Shown: positions 8,420-18,187 of the stretch, piece after piece
Position numbering within the stretch: the first letter of the stretch is position 1
Layout: each line of letters starts with the position of its first letter
Origin: Dimargaris cristalligena
Taxonomy: Eukaryota; Kickxellomycota; Dimargaritomycetes; Dimargaritales; Dimargaritaceae
DNA: 19,684 nt
Assembly (NCBI GenBank): GCA_027576995.1
Contig: JANBQC010000414.1
Span: forward strand, 5,750 to 25,433
Direction: 5' to 3'
The notes under the pieces: model-generated
What the model saw: the letters and a program-made list of their open reading frames with translations, nothing else
What the model was told of the DNA's origin: nothing
The model's database searches: none
Made by a program: the position numbers and the translations under genes

Positions 8420-9355
8420 ATGACCTACCAACGCTATGTACCTCCGTCGGTAAGCATACTCCTCCATCTCTAACCACCCTGCCAATCCACTCCTCGCACC
8501 GCCGCATATAAAAGAATCCCCGGTCCGATCCAGACTTAAACCCAGGCAGACCAGCCACTTCCGACAAATTAATAGTATATGCAGGCGGTGCGACCGGTTC
8601 CGGCAGCGGCCCCGGGTGTCGGCTAGGCATCCAGCAACCAGAGTTACCAACAGCGCATTCCTTTATATCCCCCACTCTTTTGAACCCACCACCTATTCCA
8701 CTTAGAACTTCGGCTACATTGAGGAAACTCTGTATCGCTCCGGCCAGCCTAATGAATTGAATTTCCCCTTTCTAGAGCGCCTCGGTCTCAAACACATCAT
8801 CTGGCTCGCGCCCGAGGAACCCAACCAGGCATTGTAAGCTACTTTGATCAATGCCATGTATCCCTCCCCCAATCCTTAGCAGGCTTCCTCAATGATCGAA
8901 ATGACCCCTCTCGTGCTTCTTCAAACATGGTCTTGAGCCGCTCTTCCTAACCCATTTCCCAATCGGTATGATTGAAATCATTGTTATCCACAACGTCCCC
9001 ATTTTTTGCCAGCCTCAACTTCATCGATGACCAGGAAATCGAACTCCACCATTTGGGGGTATTCAACCCCGTCAATGCTTGGGAACCCGTCACCGAAGAC
9101 GTGGTTCTCGAGGCGCTAGAATTGGTGCTGGATCCGCGCAACCATCCCATGGCGGTCATGTGTAACCTAGGTCGCCATCGGACGGGGACGGTGGTGGGGT
9201 GTCTGCGCAAACTCCAGCGCTGGAATCTGGCCTCTATTTTCGAAGAGTATCGCCGCTATGCTGGCCAGAAAGTGCGACTGCTTAACGAGCAGTTCATTGA
9301 ATTGTTTGATACGGATTTGGTGCGAATACCCGTCGACCAGCCCAAGTGGCTCTGA
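8420..9355 (+). CDS. OCA1: Oca1-type atypical dual-specificity phosphatase (three exons)
   Basis: Exons are 8420-8449, 8706-8833 and 9013-9355; the introns are 256 and 179 bp (donors GTAAGC, acceptors TTAG and CCAG). All phases fit and give 166 aa. The order of motifs is that of plant-and-fungal atypical dual-specificity phosphatases: [20 protein letters not shown] (5-24), [20 protein letters not shown] (30-49), then the P-loop [11 protein letters not shown] (101-111) with C103 and R109 in the C-X5-R arrangement, and [15 protein letters not shown] (123-137). The [13 protein letters not shown] and WNLAS stretches fit the Oca1 branch rather than Siw14. In yeast, Oca1 acts in a cytoplasmic complex with other Oca proteins, linked to oxidant-induced cell-cycle arrest and inositol pyrophosphates. 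The residue before the catalytic Cys is Met, not the His of most tyrosine phosphatases, so catalytic activity is uncertain. The 30-base first exon was set by the family N-terminus and its phase-0 donor. Confidence 0.93.
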
Positions 9356-10375
9356 ATCCAATTCTGTCCGCCAGATCTAGTGGCCCAGCTGCCTTGGTTG
9401 CCCATACTCTAAATACTCCGACTTTCTTCGTATTTTGATTCGCATCCGTCTATCCCCATCTCTTGTAATACTATACCATTTACCACCACGGCACTTCCCC
9501 AGTTCTTGGAAACTGCGCCCACCCCATGAATTGCATTAAAGTGGGCTTGGCCATCTTTCCAATAATCCCCGCCTAGCTAATGTCATCCGTATATATTCCC
9601 TCAGCTACTGAAGGCACCACCCCTCCTTTGACTTCGAAACCCCCTTCTTATGCCAATTGTATCCGCCTGCAGTCACCTTCTCCCAATATAATATAAGATT
9701 GGTCCGCCGTTATGGTCAAATGATTCGGAGGGAGCGGCAGTGTGTGTGGCTCTATTCCACTCCTTCACATGCTAGCCAGTAGGCAAGCTTCTTTTCCGTA
9801 TCTCCCTTATCTTGTTTGCCCTCCCTCCCCCCACCCACAGAAAAAGCCCAGGTCGCTAGGATACTCCCCATGCCATGTCATGGGGTTGGCCAGACGGGCC
9901 TTTCTCCCAATTATGGCTCTTCTGTATATGCCAGTGCAGACGGATGTAAGCAGAGCGGACATTTTTCATACCTCGCACCCATCATATCTCCCCCCTTTTG
10001 GCAATGTAACTGGGTGGATGGAGGGGGTGCACTTGCAGGTGCAAATGTCAGTATGCATTAGTGACAGTGGCATGCCAGCGCGGGTTTGTTTATTTAGGTC
10101 TACGTATCCCGCTGCTCCCTGTCCAGCAAGACGGTCTCCGCTAAGTACCAGATATATTTCTATTCCCTGGCTCCCTTTCTTGTTTTGCCGACTGCTTTTC
10201 TTTAGTTTATCGTGGTATTCGCGTCTGTCTATTACTTTGCCCTGCTGAAACCCCTTGCCTATACGTCCCCCAGTGCTTGGCCCCGTATCTAAAACCATCG
10301 GGTATATAGTTGGTGGTGTACTGCTTCCAGCTGACTTGCCATTCACTCCTCCTACTCCATACTTTTATCCGCTTT
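9356..10375. other. Spacer between OCA1 and PEX11, no supported gene
   Basis: A 168-codon plus-strand frame at 9742-10248 and an opposing minus-strand frame at 9966-10346 overlap here. Both read as Pro/Leu/Ser-rich or irregular sequence with no recognisable domain or exon structure, so I do not call either. A short perfect inverted repeat, CCCCATG (9866-9872) and CATGGGG (9879-9885), is present. The last part probably belongs to the PEX11 promoter. Confidence 0.55.
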
Positions 10376-10382
10376 TATATAG
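10376..10382 (+). promoter_or_regulatory. TATA-like element upstream of PEX11
   Basis: TATATAG lies 171 bases before the PEX11 start codon, leaving room for a leader of about 140 bases. The following leader is CT-rich. This is a position-based call. Confidence 0.35.
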
Positions 10383-10546
10383 TTGAAAACCCGAGGATTC
10401 GTATTCATTCCCTGTCGTAGCTCCCTTATTTCCTTTTCTCCCTCCTCCCTTTACATATTCTCGTTTTCGTTCTCCCTTGACCTCACCCGTCCATCCACCC
10501 CCATTGGCAGTCCAGAGAGCTCCATTACACTAGCCGCAGTGTAACC

Positions 10547-11797
10547 ATGACCGTTCCCGAAGAAAAGCCCAGGGGTGCCTCCACTACTTCAACCGACTCG
10601 GCTGCCCCCGTGGGGAAACCTCGTACATCCACTCTGAACCGCCTCCGGTCCTTGGCTGGTTGGTCCCAAGGCGATATGGACCGGTTGTTTCTGCTTTTTC
10701 GTAGCTACCCCGCGCCGGTACTCGACCGGTTAACCCGGTTTCTTGCCTCCGCTTCAGGGTCTGACAAAGTGCTAATGGTTAGTACGCATATATTCTAATA
10801 CCCGTTCGGCCAGTCTCTAACCCCCACCCTGGTATGGCACTGCTCGTTCACGTTGGACAATATCTCGGTTACTCCCAGAATCCTTTTTGTGTTTGTATTG
10901 GGGGTGATAAGGTGCTGGGAATATCCTAAAGATAGAGTGATGCTGGATGATTGTGTTGGTATAAATGAGAACTATTTTCCCCAATGTTGAGGACAATAAA
11001 CTGTAAATGATCAACTATTTGTCAGTCTATACACAGTCCAACTATTCGTCTTTGGCATTACTAACCTTTATTACTGGCCCTATTTAATTCACTATTTATT
11101 TATCATTTGTACATTCACCTTCCTATTTTCTCACCACCCCTCCCAACCGCAGATCATCCAATATTTCTCCAAAATTGTCATTTGGTACGCCCTGCGCAAG
11201 GGTAATGGCGGCCTGGCAGACCGTGTGCGCAACCTTGCCAATCCCGTTTCCGACTACCGAATCCTTTCTCGGTTCACAGGTCTCATCCCCCTCGTCCACT
11301 ACATGCGGGCCATCGAACTCAACCCCCCGCCTACGCGTTACCTCCACCAGTTAGCTCGCCTCGAAAACCTCTGCAATTTCGTCTACTATCCGCTGGAACA
11401 TGCCTATTGGCTGGGCGCCCATAACATTATCCCGTCCACGCTGTTATCCCCCGCCAAAATCGATACCATCGGTGTATGGTCCTGCCGATTCTGGGCCGGC
11501 TACGTGGTCCTGCATTTCCTAACCCTGCGCGAAGAGCACCGGCTGCTCCAGTCCCGCAAAGTCGAAATCCTGGCCGATAAGCACGAATCTTCTCCCGCGG
11601 CCTTCCAGGCTAAACTCGAGCAGTGGCATCGGCAACACCGCGATTGGTGGGTCCAGCTGGTCATCAATACCGCCTATTTCCCTCTCACGATTCACTGGTC
11701 TAACCCGAAGTCGAAATTCCCCGATGTGGGGGTCGGCATTTGCGGAACCATTGCTGCCCTGGCCCAACTTTACAGTGGTTGGAAGGCCACTGTCTAA
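10547..11797 (+). CDS. PEX11: PEX11-family peroxisomal membrane protein (two exons)
   Basis: Exons are 10547-10777 and 11153-11797, with an intron at 10778-11152 (375 bp; donor GTTAGT, acceptor GCAG) in phase 0. The product is 291 aa. Pex11 proteins bind and remodel the peroxisomal membrane, elongating it before fission. The family hallmarks are present: RFLASASGSDKVLM|IIQYFSKIVIWYALR across the splice site (residues 64-92), then the conserved middle FTGLIPLVHYMRAI, LENLCNFVYYPLEHAYWLG (about 147-165), a basic amphipathic stretch, and a hydrophobic C-terminal segment (about 270-287, GVGICGTIAALAQLYSGW) suited to membrane anchoring. The length and pattern suit the fungal Pex11C-like group, a tentative subtype. 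The N-terminal 30 residues are Ser/Thr/Pro-rich and probably disordered. The start is in a strong context (ACCATGACC). Confidence 0.94.
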
Positions 11798-13640
11798 TTA
11801 TGCTTCTTTGCGAGTCAATACCATAGCGTGAAGGCCACTTTTAAATAGACACCCTAATTTATTTTTGACTACATTCAGCGGACGGGTATGTTATATGCAT
11901 GTTTATGAATATTATTCTATCCTGGCTGTGTTGGTTCAGTCGAGCCTCCCTTACCCATTCCATATATGGTTGGTTTCAGGACTAGGCCGAAGGATAGGCT
12001 AGGCGAGATTATTGATTGGGTCAACGAGGCTATTGTCGAATAATACTAATGAAGAACCTCGGTTTTATAGTCGATTCAGCCTCTATTTGGTCAGCCAGCG
12101 GCATGGCTGATTACCATTATATACCAACCATTTACTTCTAATACAAAACCATACCATGAGGGCTGTTTAATTTTTCAAAGGGAGTGCCTATATTTGTTGG
12201 GCAGTGTATCCATTTGGAAGGATGTGAAAGATGTGGGACTCTCCTCCGCCCACCCTGGCTACCTTTTAGGCCCAGCCATCTCACCTAGTATAAAGAACCT
12301 AGCCCTCTATAAGCTGATCCGATTTGGAAAAGGCTTCATACTTAAGATTGCAGTGGTTGTACTGAAACTGAGCGCTACAGTATTAGAGAGTTGAAGAGAA
12401 TATTTAGATACTGGGGTGCTCCTTGTCAAATAACGCGCTTCGTTTTCTAATGTACTTCTTGTTGGAAATATGAATTCAATAGTAAACGCAAGTTCCTTCA
12501 GATGCAACTAAAAAGGATTTAAAGAAGAGAGAAAGAACCGCAAGGGGCAAGGCTAGATGCCCGCGGTTGGTTTTATTAAATTGGATAATAGCATTAATAA
12601 TGATTAGAACGAAGTCTAAGGTGTAGAATGATATAGTAATGGCTAGAATATAGTCCCGAGTATAGGACGGGCCAATCACAGAGATGGAATCAGTGGGACG
12701 GGGGAAATGAATTTCCAACACTTCTTGTAATTTAAAAGGGGACTATTCGGTAAAGTTGAGGAGCCACCTTATGTTTATTTAATCTACAACTTTTCAATGA
12801 TTCGCTTCTTAACAATAAGTCACTTACGCTGATATTTTAAAAGTATAGATTGGTATGGGTGGAGATCTAATTAACTGTATAACATAACAGCTGCAGGGTG
12901 CAACTGATTTGGCTGGTTAAAATTATTCGCATTGTCTATACACCCATATACATTACATACTAAACCCTAGAGTTGTCGATTTCACCCATATATAATAAGT
13001 TATACCTCGCTGCCCAAAATCTATTGCGGTGGTAATCAAGCCCAATGTCCAATTAGAGTCCGCGGAAGTAGACCTCCTAAGGATACAGGACATAGGATCT
13101 TTTTATTATGCACTCATTTGACACCAGGGTTTTGCCTATAACGACATAGCCAGCTTATTTATATAATCTTTTGAACTCTGCAATCGATTAACTCCGCTAA
13201 TGTAAAATTTAGTCAAATAATGAACCAAATAAAAATGTGTGTACCCTTATGAAAAACACTGGCTAGCTGTTCACTCCGAAATTTTTCCAGAAGAACAAAC
13301 GAGAGGTTGGGTATAAATTTTTATTCCAAAAATAGATAATAATACATTAAGCATGCATTTCTCGACGCTGTGCGACGAATCTCTGAGTGGAAGCAGGTGA
13401 TAAGCGAAATATATATATATTTATATAATAAGAACACTTGTCGAGCTAATCCGGTCACGGACATACACTGCCGATTTAGAGGTGAAAAGCCCCACGCCCC
13501 CCCCCCCTATCACCATAGCGATCCTCGGGGCCTGGTGTAGTGGAAGGCAACCTAAACCGACATCATGCAGCCCCTTGAACCTGGCGAAGGCTACCGCCAA
13601 GTTTAGCCAATTAGCCGGAATGGGGAATGACCCTATTCGT
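11798..13640. other. Gene-poor AT-rich spacer
   Basis: No exon with recognisable protein similarity is visible. Short frames at 12194-12394 (TTG start), 12307-12507 (-) and 12476-12721 (-) look random. Minor structures are an inverted repeat TCAGCC/GGCTGA (12091-12096 and 12105-12110), an alternating AT run at 13409-13420 and an 11-base C run at 13497-13507. The stretch about 13510-13640 is GC-richer, just beyond the stop of the next gene, but yields no convincing exon in any frame. Confidence 0.55.
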
Positions 13641-14015
13641 TTATGGCTTATGAAGGGCGGCTTGAACCTTGCTGGCACCCTTGATGTTGGGCAGGTTGGG
13701 CTTGGCCGGGGGTTTAACCGAAACCGCCGCCGATTCAGCGTCGGGAATTTTACTGGTTAATCCATGCACGTTATTCAAAGTATCAATGGCATTCTTGGCG
13801 GCATTGTCAGGCTTGGGAGTCTTGGTTTGTTTGGCTGCGAATTGGGCTGAGCCGGTCCTAACGGTTCTGGCAAACGCGCGAAAAGCAGGCGTGCGGCGGT
13901 GAAGACGGGCGGCCGTGAAGGAGCCAGAGCTGAGGTCTTGGGGCAATGAGGCGCCGCTATTCATGAAGCATGTGGCCAGGGCCAACATGGCAGGGATAGA
14001 GTGAATGATGTACAT
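13641..14015 (-). CDS. Small secreted basic protein, 124 aa, no known family
   Basis: This is a single uninterrupted reading frame on the minus strand with start context CCACCATG. The N-terminus MYIIHSIPAMLALATCFMNS is a typical signal peptide, with a likely cleavage after Gly-Ala at about residue 22. The mature part is rich in Ala, Lys, Pro, Thr and Asn and is clearly basic (for example RLHRRTPAFRAFARTVRTGS, and repeated Lys-Pro pairs near the C-terminus). It has no further cysteines, and no enzyme motif is visible. LHRR at about 38-41 could be a Kex2-like processing site (inference). A TATAAATA box lies upstream on the same strand. I recognise no family; candidates are a cell-wall, secreted effector-like or antimicrobial-type peptide, which sequence alone cannot separate. 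Confidence 0.6.
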   Translation of the reverse strand: MYIIHSIPAMLALATCFMNSGASLPQDLSSGSFTAARLHRRTPAFRAFARTVRTGSAQFAAKQTKTPKPDNAAKNAIDTLNNVHGLTSKIPDAESAAVSVKPPAKPNLPNIKGASKVQAALHKP

Positions 14016-14199
14016 GGTGGGGTGGTGGAATGGATGAGTAGGGAGGAGTAAGTGGGTGGCAGTTTGGTGCGGGGTTGGTTAGAATAGAAGAGTGGTGATA
14101 GTTGTGTTAAAATGCTTAAAAGGGTTTAGATAAGGGCTTAGAAGCTGTGCAATGATAGTTGAAGGATTGGTGAGTAATGTAGGAGGTGAAATGCAAGGT

Positions 14200-14207
14200 T
14201 ATTTATA
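14200..14207 (-). promoter_or_regulatory. TATAAATA box upstream of the basic secreted protein
   Basis: Read on the minus strand the sequence is a consensus TATAAATA, 185 bases before the start codon at 14015. This would place transcription start near 14170 and give a leader of about 150 bases. A strong TATA box fits a regulated gene rather than a housekeeping one. Confidence 0.5.
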
Positions 14208-14392
14208 CGGCATGTCAAAGTAAGAGTCGGTTAGATAGTAGCAGGAACCGGTTGAGTATCCTCAGGTTATTATCGCATTTCCCTCTTAGACCAGCTCCCA
14301 CTTTCGGGGATTTAGAAGAGTGGCTGCATTAGTATTTCTGTGAGCCCGGAAATTGCTACTTGGGTGAGTAAATTGCAGATTGCCCTCTTCAA

Positions 14393-14635
14393 ATGGCGGG
14401 AACTTTGTTCTTTACTAATCCACCAACGACAAAGACGCCGCGGATGCGTTACAATGTTCAATTTTGCAAGATTGGCGATAAATCCATTGTTGGCGTTAAA
14501 CAAGGCAAAGGTCACATTAGTTTTTATAACCCTTGCTCTATCCAAGCACTCGGTTACATTAAATTTACCCCTGGACTCGTTACTATTTCATTGTATGAGG
14601 AAAAAGTTGGTAGATTACTGAATCGATATATGTAG
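14393..14635 (+). CDS. Possible small hypothetical protein, 80 aa
   Basis: The frame starts with ATG and has an in-frame stop shortly upstream. Codons in this frame favour purine-N-pyrimidine triplets (many ATT, GTT, GGC, GGT, AAT), as real genes tend to, and the translation is alternating hydrophobic/polar (for example SIVGVKQGKGHISFYNP, then YIKFTPGLVTISLYEEKVGR), suggesting a beta-rich fold. No family is recognised, no TATA box is obvious and the start context is mediocre (C at -3). It could be a terminal exon, a decayed gene or chance. The overlapping frames are less coding-like. Confidence 0.3.
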   Translation: MAGTLFFTNPPTTKTPRMRYNVQFCKIGDKSIVGVKQGKGHISFYNPCSIQALGYIKFTPGLVTISLYEEKVGRLLNRYM

Positions 14636-17600
14636 CTCACTTTACCCACCGGCTTCTCCGGCTCACAGTCAGACTAAATATTTTTCATATGTAAAAGCTA
14701 CTTGGCTTAATTTAACGTTGGAAAAAGAGAGGGGAGGCAGTATAAGTAAATATTACAGAATGTACATAGGGCCAAATATGGGTTTATTTTTTGAATGTGC
14801 ATATATTAGAGATTTATTAGAATCCCGGTTTTGCCTCGGGCACCAAGTTGGCCAATTTCGACGTGCAATTTGGACCGCCCGGGCTATCGCAAGGGTAGTA
14901 GTGGATGAGGGGGGAGGACTTGGTAGATTTAAAGAAAGGCGGCAACTTGGTAATTAATTGGTCGACGTGTCGGAAAAACTTAACGATAATCCAACTATAG
15001 CGCACCCTTGAATAGAGGAGAAAAGGCGACTTTCAAGTGATTGTATAGTCAAGCGAGGGTTGCATTACCAGCTGTAGGAAAGCTTGGAATTAGGGGACAT
15101 ATCACTGATATTGGGGCCCTATGAAAACTAGTCCAATCACCATCTTTAATACAGCTCGAGATTACCCCTAACCTTTAATATGGGATTAGAGCGTTGGAGA
15201 TCTACGGTCCGTTCCCTTAATTGATTTTCAAAACTATTGGTGCAATATTAGATTCAAAGAGCGACTTCACTCGATACCCAAGTATCGAATAGCTAGTACT
15301 GCCTAGCCTCCGAATACTTCGAGAAACTAAGGGAAGAGTTGGATAGTCTATATGCCCGAGTATTAACAAAGGGATCCGGTGTACTTACATTGTATAATTC
15401 CACCACCTTCCCCCCCCCTGCACCAATCTATGGTACATGCACTTTAAAGCAAATGGCTTGGGGGACTAACCTTGGCCACTTTGCGTATAGTACCTGTGCC
15501 AAGTCAGGTATAAGCAGATTTGGGCCGAGAATGCAATGGTCGAAAGGCATTGTTGAATCCACCCCCCCTCCCTATCCTTTTGATAGAGACTGTAGTACGC
15601 CCCAGGGTAGCTGGAGGGGTACAACCTGCTACATGCAATTAACCCAGTGCTGTGTTTACATGTACATCCACTCTCAACACCAGACAAACTTAAAAGTAGT
15701 GGTGGTGTATTGATACATAAGAGACTGTAATAGTGGCGGAATATGCCCAGCAAAACTAGTTGATTATGCCTTGGGGAATACATCGATACCACCATTACCC
15801 AGGCGACCAATTGTTGTCGATTAATAGTGTAAATTAGTAAGGTGATTAAAAGACCGTGGAGTAGCCCCATTGCAGTCGGTCCCCACACCAGTCACTTAGT
15901 CTATAGTAGAAATACTATCTATTACCTCGCTTAAAATTGTAGGGTTTCTTGGCTGGCAAACCAGTTGGTTAGGCAATCTCGAAGTACAGTACAGCGGTTG
16001 GGCTTAAGCTTTTTACACCCACTGCCCAGCGGCCATTCAGTTTCTTGTAGCAGTAGTGGTATCAAAGAAGGTGCAGGTCAATAGGCGAATACCTCAGTGG
16101 AGCCACGGGCTCGGGTGTTGGGGGCTTTGATTATATATAGTCCACCCAAAAGGGGATACTCCACCCTTGCTCTTGTACATGGTTGGCGTTCAACTCGACT
16201 GTATTGAGCACCATAAACAATTGATGGGTAGAGGAATGGGATGATGGGCGACATGCACGGCTTTAACCAGTAATACCTGAACTGCGAGCCATATACTCCG
16301 TCATAAATCCTAAGTGAAGCTTTCCCATGTATAAAATAAGGCCTGTCATATATTTTTTACAGTGAAAATTACATCGGCCTTTGCAGTTTATAATAACTCT
16401 GCGGACCGCAGTCCACTTGGGTTATTGAGGCGTTGTCCATAATGGTATATGGTTCACTCGTTTACTACTTCCAGATCTCTGGCTGTATCACTTACCCACG
16501 TACCAAGCCACCAGTGGTACTATTCTACATATAGGTGAAGTTCAGCTTGGTTGTATAAGGTTTTAACCGATATGTGTATGGGAAAATTGGTGGGATGTTT
16601 ATTTTCAACCAGTAGTACCTGCCTCATCAAATGGATTTTTCGTTATACAGCTTGGATGAACTTCTCCCATATTATTCATTTGGGAGGTGAGGATGGGGGG
16701 TGCTGATAAATACCGGGATGCTATTTATTTAAGGTGGAATGATTGCCTACGAGCAATCCGCCTGTTACTAAACCGGTTGAATCCCCAAGGGACTTTCTGG
16801 TGCCCATGCGAGTACTTTCGCAAATAATGACATACCAATAACGTATATTATGTATTAATGGATGTAAATATGAACCAGAGCCACATAAAATCTGGTATTA
16901 GGTTATTTAAATGGGGCGCGTATTGAAAGATACGGTGTAGAGATGTTATTGGCCGAAATCCGAGATACTGTATTTGCACATCTTAAATTGTAGCGGGGGC
17001 TCATGGTTTCATACAAAAAAAAACGAGGAATGTCTTGAAACTATACACGCAGTGAAAACCCGACCATCCGAAGTTCAAACTCTATAACATATAGGTACAG
17101 TACTGGTTATGGCACAAGAGTAGCCTCGGATAAAAACATATGGTATTTAAAAACGGCCCCGCCATGGCTGCTGGGAACCGATTGGCAACTGTTCCAACAA
17201 AACTGGCAATACGAGAGAGAGAGAGAGAGTATGTGTCTGCTGTGTTGGTAACATACTACGGTGGTGTGGAACCCTTTGATTATTTAGAGCGAGGCAAACG
17301 GATATCGGGGGAAGTTAGTTTATGTAAGGCCAAGCCAATTTTCCACAGAAATCTCGGCCATTTGTTTCTGGAAGTGAGTATACGGGGTCTTCCTAATCTT
17401 CAATGGTGTAGACCTGCCTTCCAATTTAAGGGCAAACGACTCATTCATACATCCATTTTCCACATATTCCATACGTATGGTAACAATGGTTTCACGGTGT
17501 TCGGTTTAGCCTCCTTTTATATTTTATAGTGCAAGTCAACCCTGATACCCTCAGGCCTAGTTTAATATGCAATGCGCTCACCCTAAGTTTAGGAGCATGT

Positions 17601-17767
17601 TAATCCGGAGGAATATCCGCTCTACCCAACTATGGGCCATTTCGCTTGGGCCGAATATACGGTCTTCAACCGGGAAAAAATATATATCCCACGGAGAGGG
17701 CATGCGCAGCCTCCAACAAACCAACTCATTGTGCGACGTTTTAAGCGAGTGTTATGAGTCGCCAATA
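14636..17767. other. Long gene-poor region
   Basis: About 3.1 kb of AT-rich sequence with no recognisable protein exon on either strand. Frames at 14718-14957 and 15339-15713 have only non-ATG starts. Frames at 15466-15888 (-) and 17140-17529 (+) lack domains and promoter support. Noted inside are a 17-base GA repeat (17213-17229), a 15-base near-identical motif at 16265-16279 and 16607-16621, and a 6-bp perfect palindrome CTGCGG-A-CCGCAG near 16398. Confidence 0.5.
17213..17229. repeat. (GA)n microsatellite
   Basis: Seventeen bases of alternating GA. It falls in an open frame where it would encode an Arg-Glu run, which weakens the case for that frame being a real gene. Confidence 0.85.
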
Positions 17768-17775
17768 TATATAAA
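17768..17775 (+). promoter_or_regulatory. TATATAAA box upstream of the acidic secreted protein
   Basis: A consensus TATATAAA lies 107 bases before the start codon at 17882, placing transcription start near 17800 and leaving a leader of about 80 bases that contains a T-tract. The position is right for a focused promoter. Confidence 0.5.
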
Positions 17776-17881
17776 GGACAGGTCTGCTATCTAAGGTTTG
17801 GCCTAATAATCGCTCTAAGCGTCAATATTTTATTGCCCTTTTTTTTTAATTGACCACCCCCCATTGACTTGATCCCTCATT

Positions 17882-18187
17882 ATGCATATCTCTCTGCTTA
17901 CAACCTTCCTTCTTATGGCAACCCCCCTTGCCCTGGCCACTGGCTGTCAGTCTTCCCATCGTCAACGTGGCAGCCATGCTCACCTCCCGACTGGTGAATT
18001 ACACACCAGCTCGCAGAGCATAGATACCCCAATGACCCCGACCGGTGGCACCCCCGATAAACAAGTTTCCAGGGAATATACTCAAACCACGGACACCGAT
18101 GCCGATGAAGATATTAATACGTCGAATGAAGCAGACAATAACTACATCAAGTCGTTGGACTATACAGATGAGTGGTCCGATGAATAA
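17882..18187 (+). CDS. Small secreted acidic protein, 101 aa, no known family
   Basis: This is a single uninterrupted frame. MHISLLTTFLLMATPLALAT (1-20) is a classic signal peptide, with cleavage likely around residues 20-21. The mature chain is short, hydrophilic and probably disordered. It begins Cys-Gln-Ser-Ser-His-Arg-Gln-Arg, continues with Thr/Ser/Pro-rich sequence (potential O-glycosylation), and becomes strongly acidic (TQTTDTDADEDINTSNEAD, about 67-85), ending YTDEWSDE. It has a single cysteine and no catalytic motif. A TATA box lies upstream in correct position and the ATG has A at -3. The role is unknown; a cell-wall-associated or effector-like secreted protein is possible. It shares architecture (signal peptide, single exon, TATA promoter, about 100 aa) but not sequence or charge with the secreted protein at 13641-14015. 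Confidence 0.6.
   Translation: MHISLLTTFLLMATPLALATGCQSSHRQRGSHAHLPTGELHTSSQSIDTPMTPTGGTPDKQVSREYTQTTDTDADEDINTSNEADNNYIKSLDYTDEWSDE

Noticed and set aside
9742..10248. 168-codon plus-strand open frame between OCA1 and PEX11
   Set aside because: It is Pro/Leu/Ser-rich with no domain, overlaps an opposing frame, and shows no exon-like join to neighbours.
9966..10346. Minus-strand frame with a Cys-rich stretch (CTCKCTP)
   Set aside because: No signal peptide, family or splice structure; the few cysteines come from a GTGCA/TGCAC-rich near-palindrome.
13421..13678. Minus-strand frame as a possible second exon of the basic secreted protein
   Set aside because: No consensus donor exists near the end of the first frame; the only candidate (GTTCAA) is weak, and the secreted frame already ends in a stop.
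14817..15005. Minus-strand frame ending with a Pro/Ser/Cys-containing tail that resembles a secreted peptide C-terminus
   Set aside because: No signal peptide or in-phase upstream exon could be found in the 300 bases above it.
15466..15888. Minus-strand frame, hydrophobic N-terminus, possible membrane protein
   Set aside because: GTG start; from its first ATG it still lacks a promoter, domain or coding-like codon pattern, and an equally long frame lies opposite.
16170..16210. tRNA T-loop-like GTTCAACTC
   Set aside because: No acceptor stem, D-arm or anticodon arm in either direction.
17140..17529. 129-codon plus-strand frame with ATG
   Set aside because: It includes a GA microsatellite translated as Arg-Glu; no domain, no promoter signal and no coding-like codon pattern.
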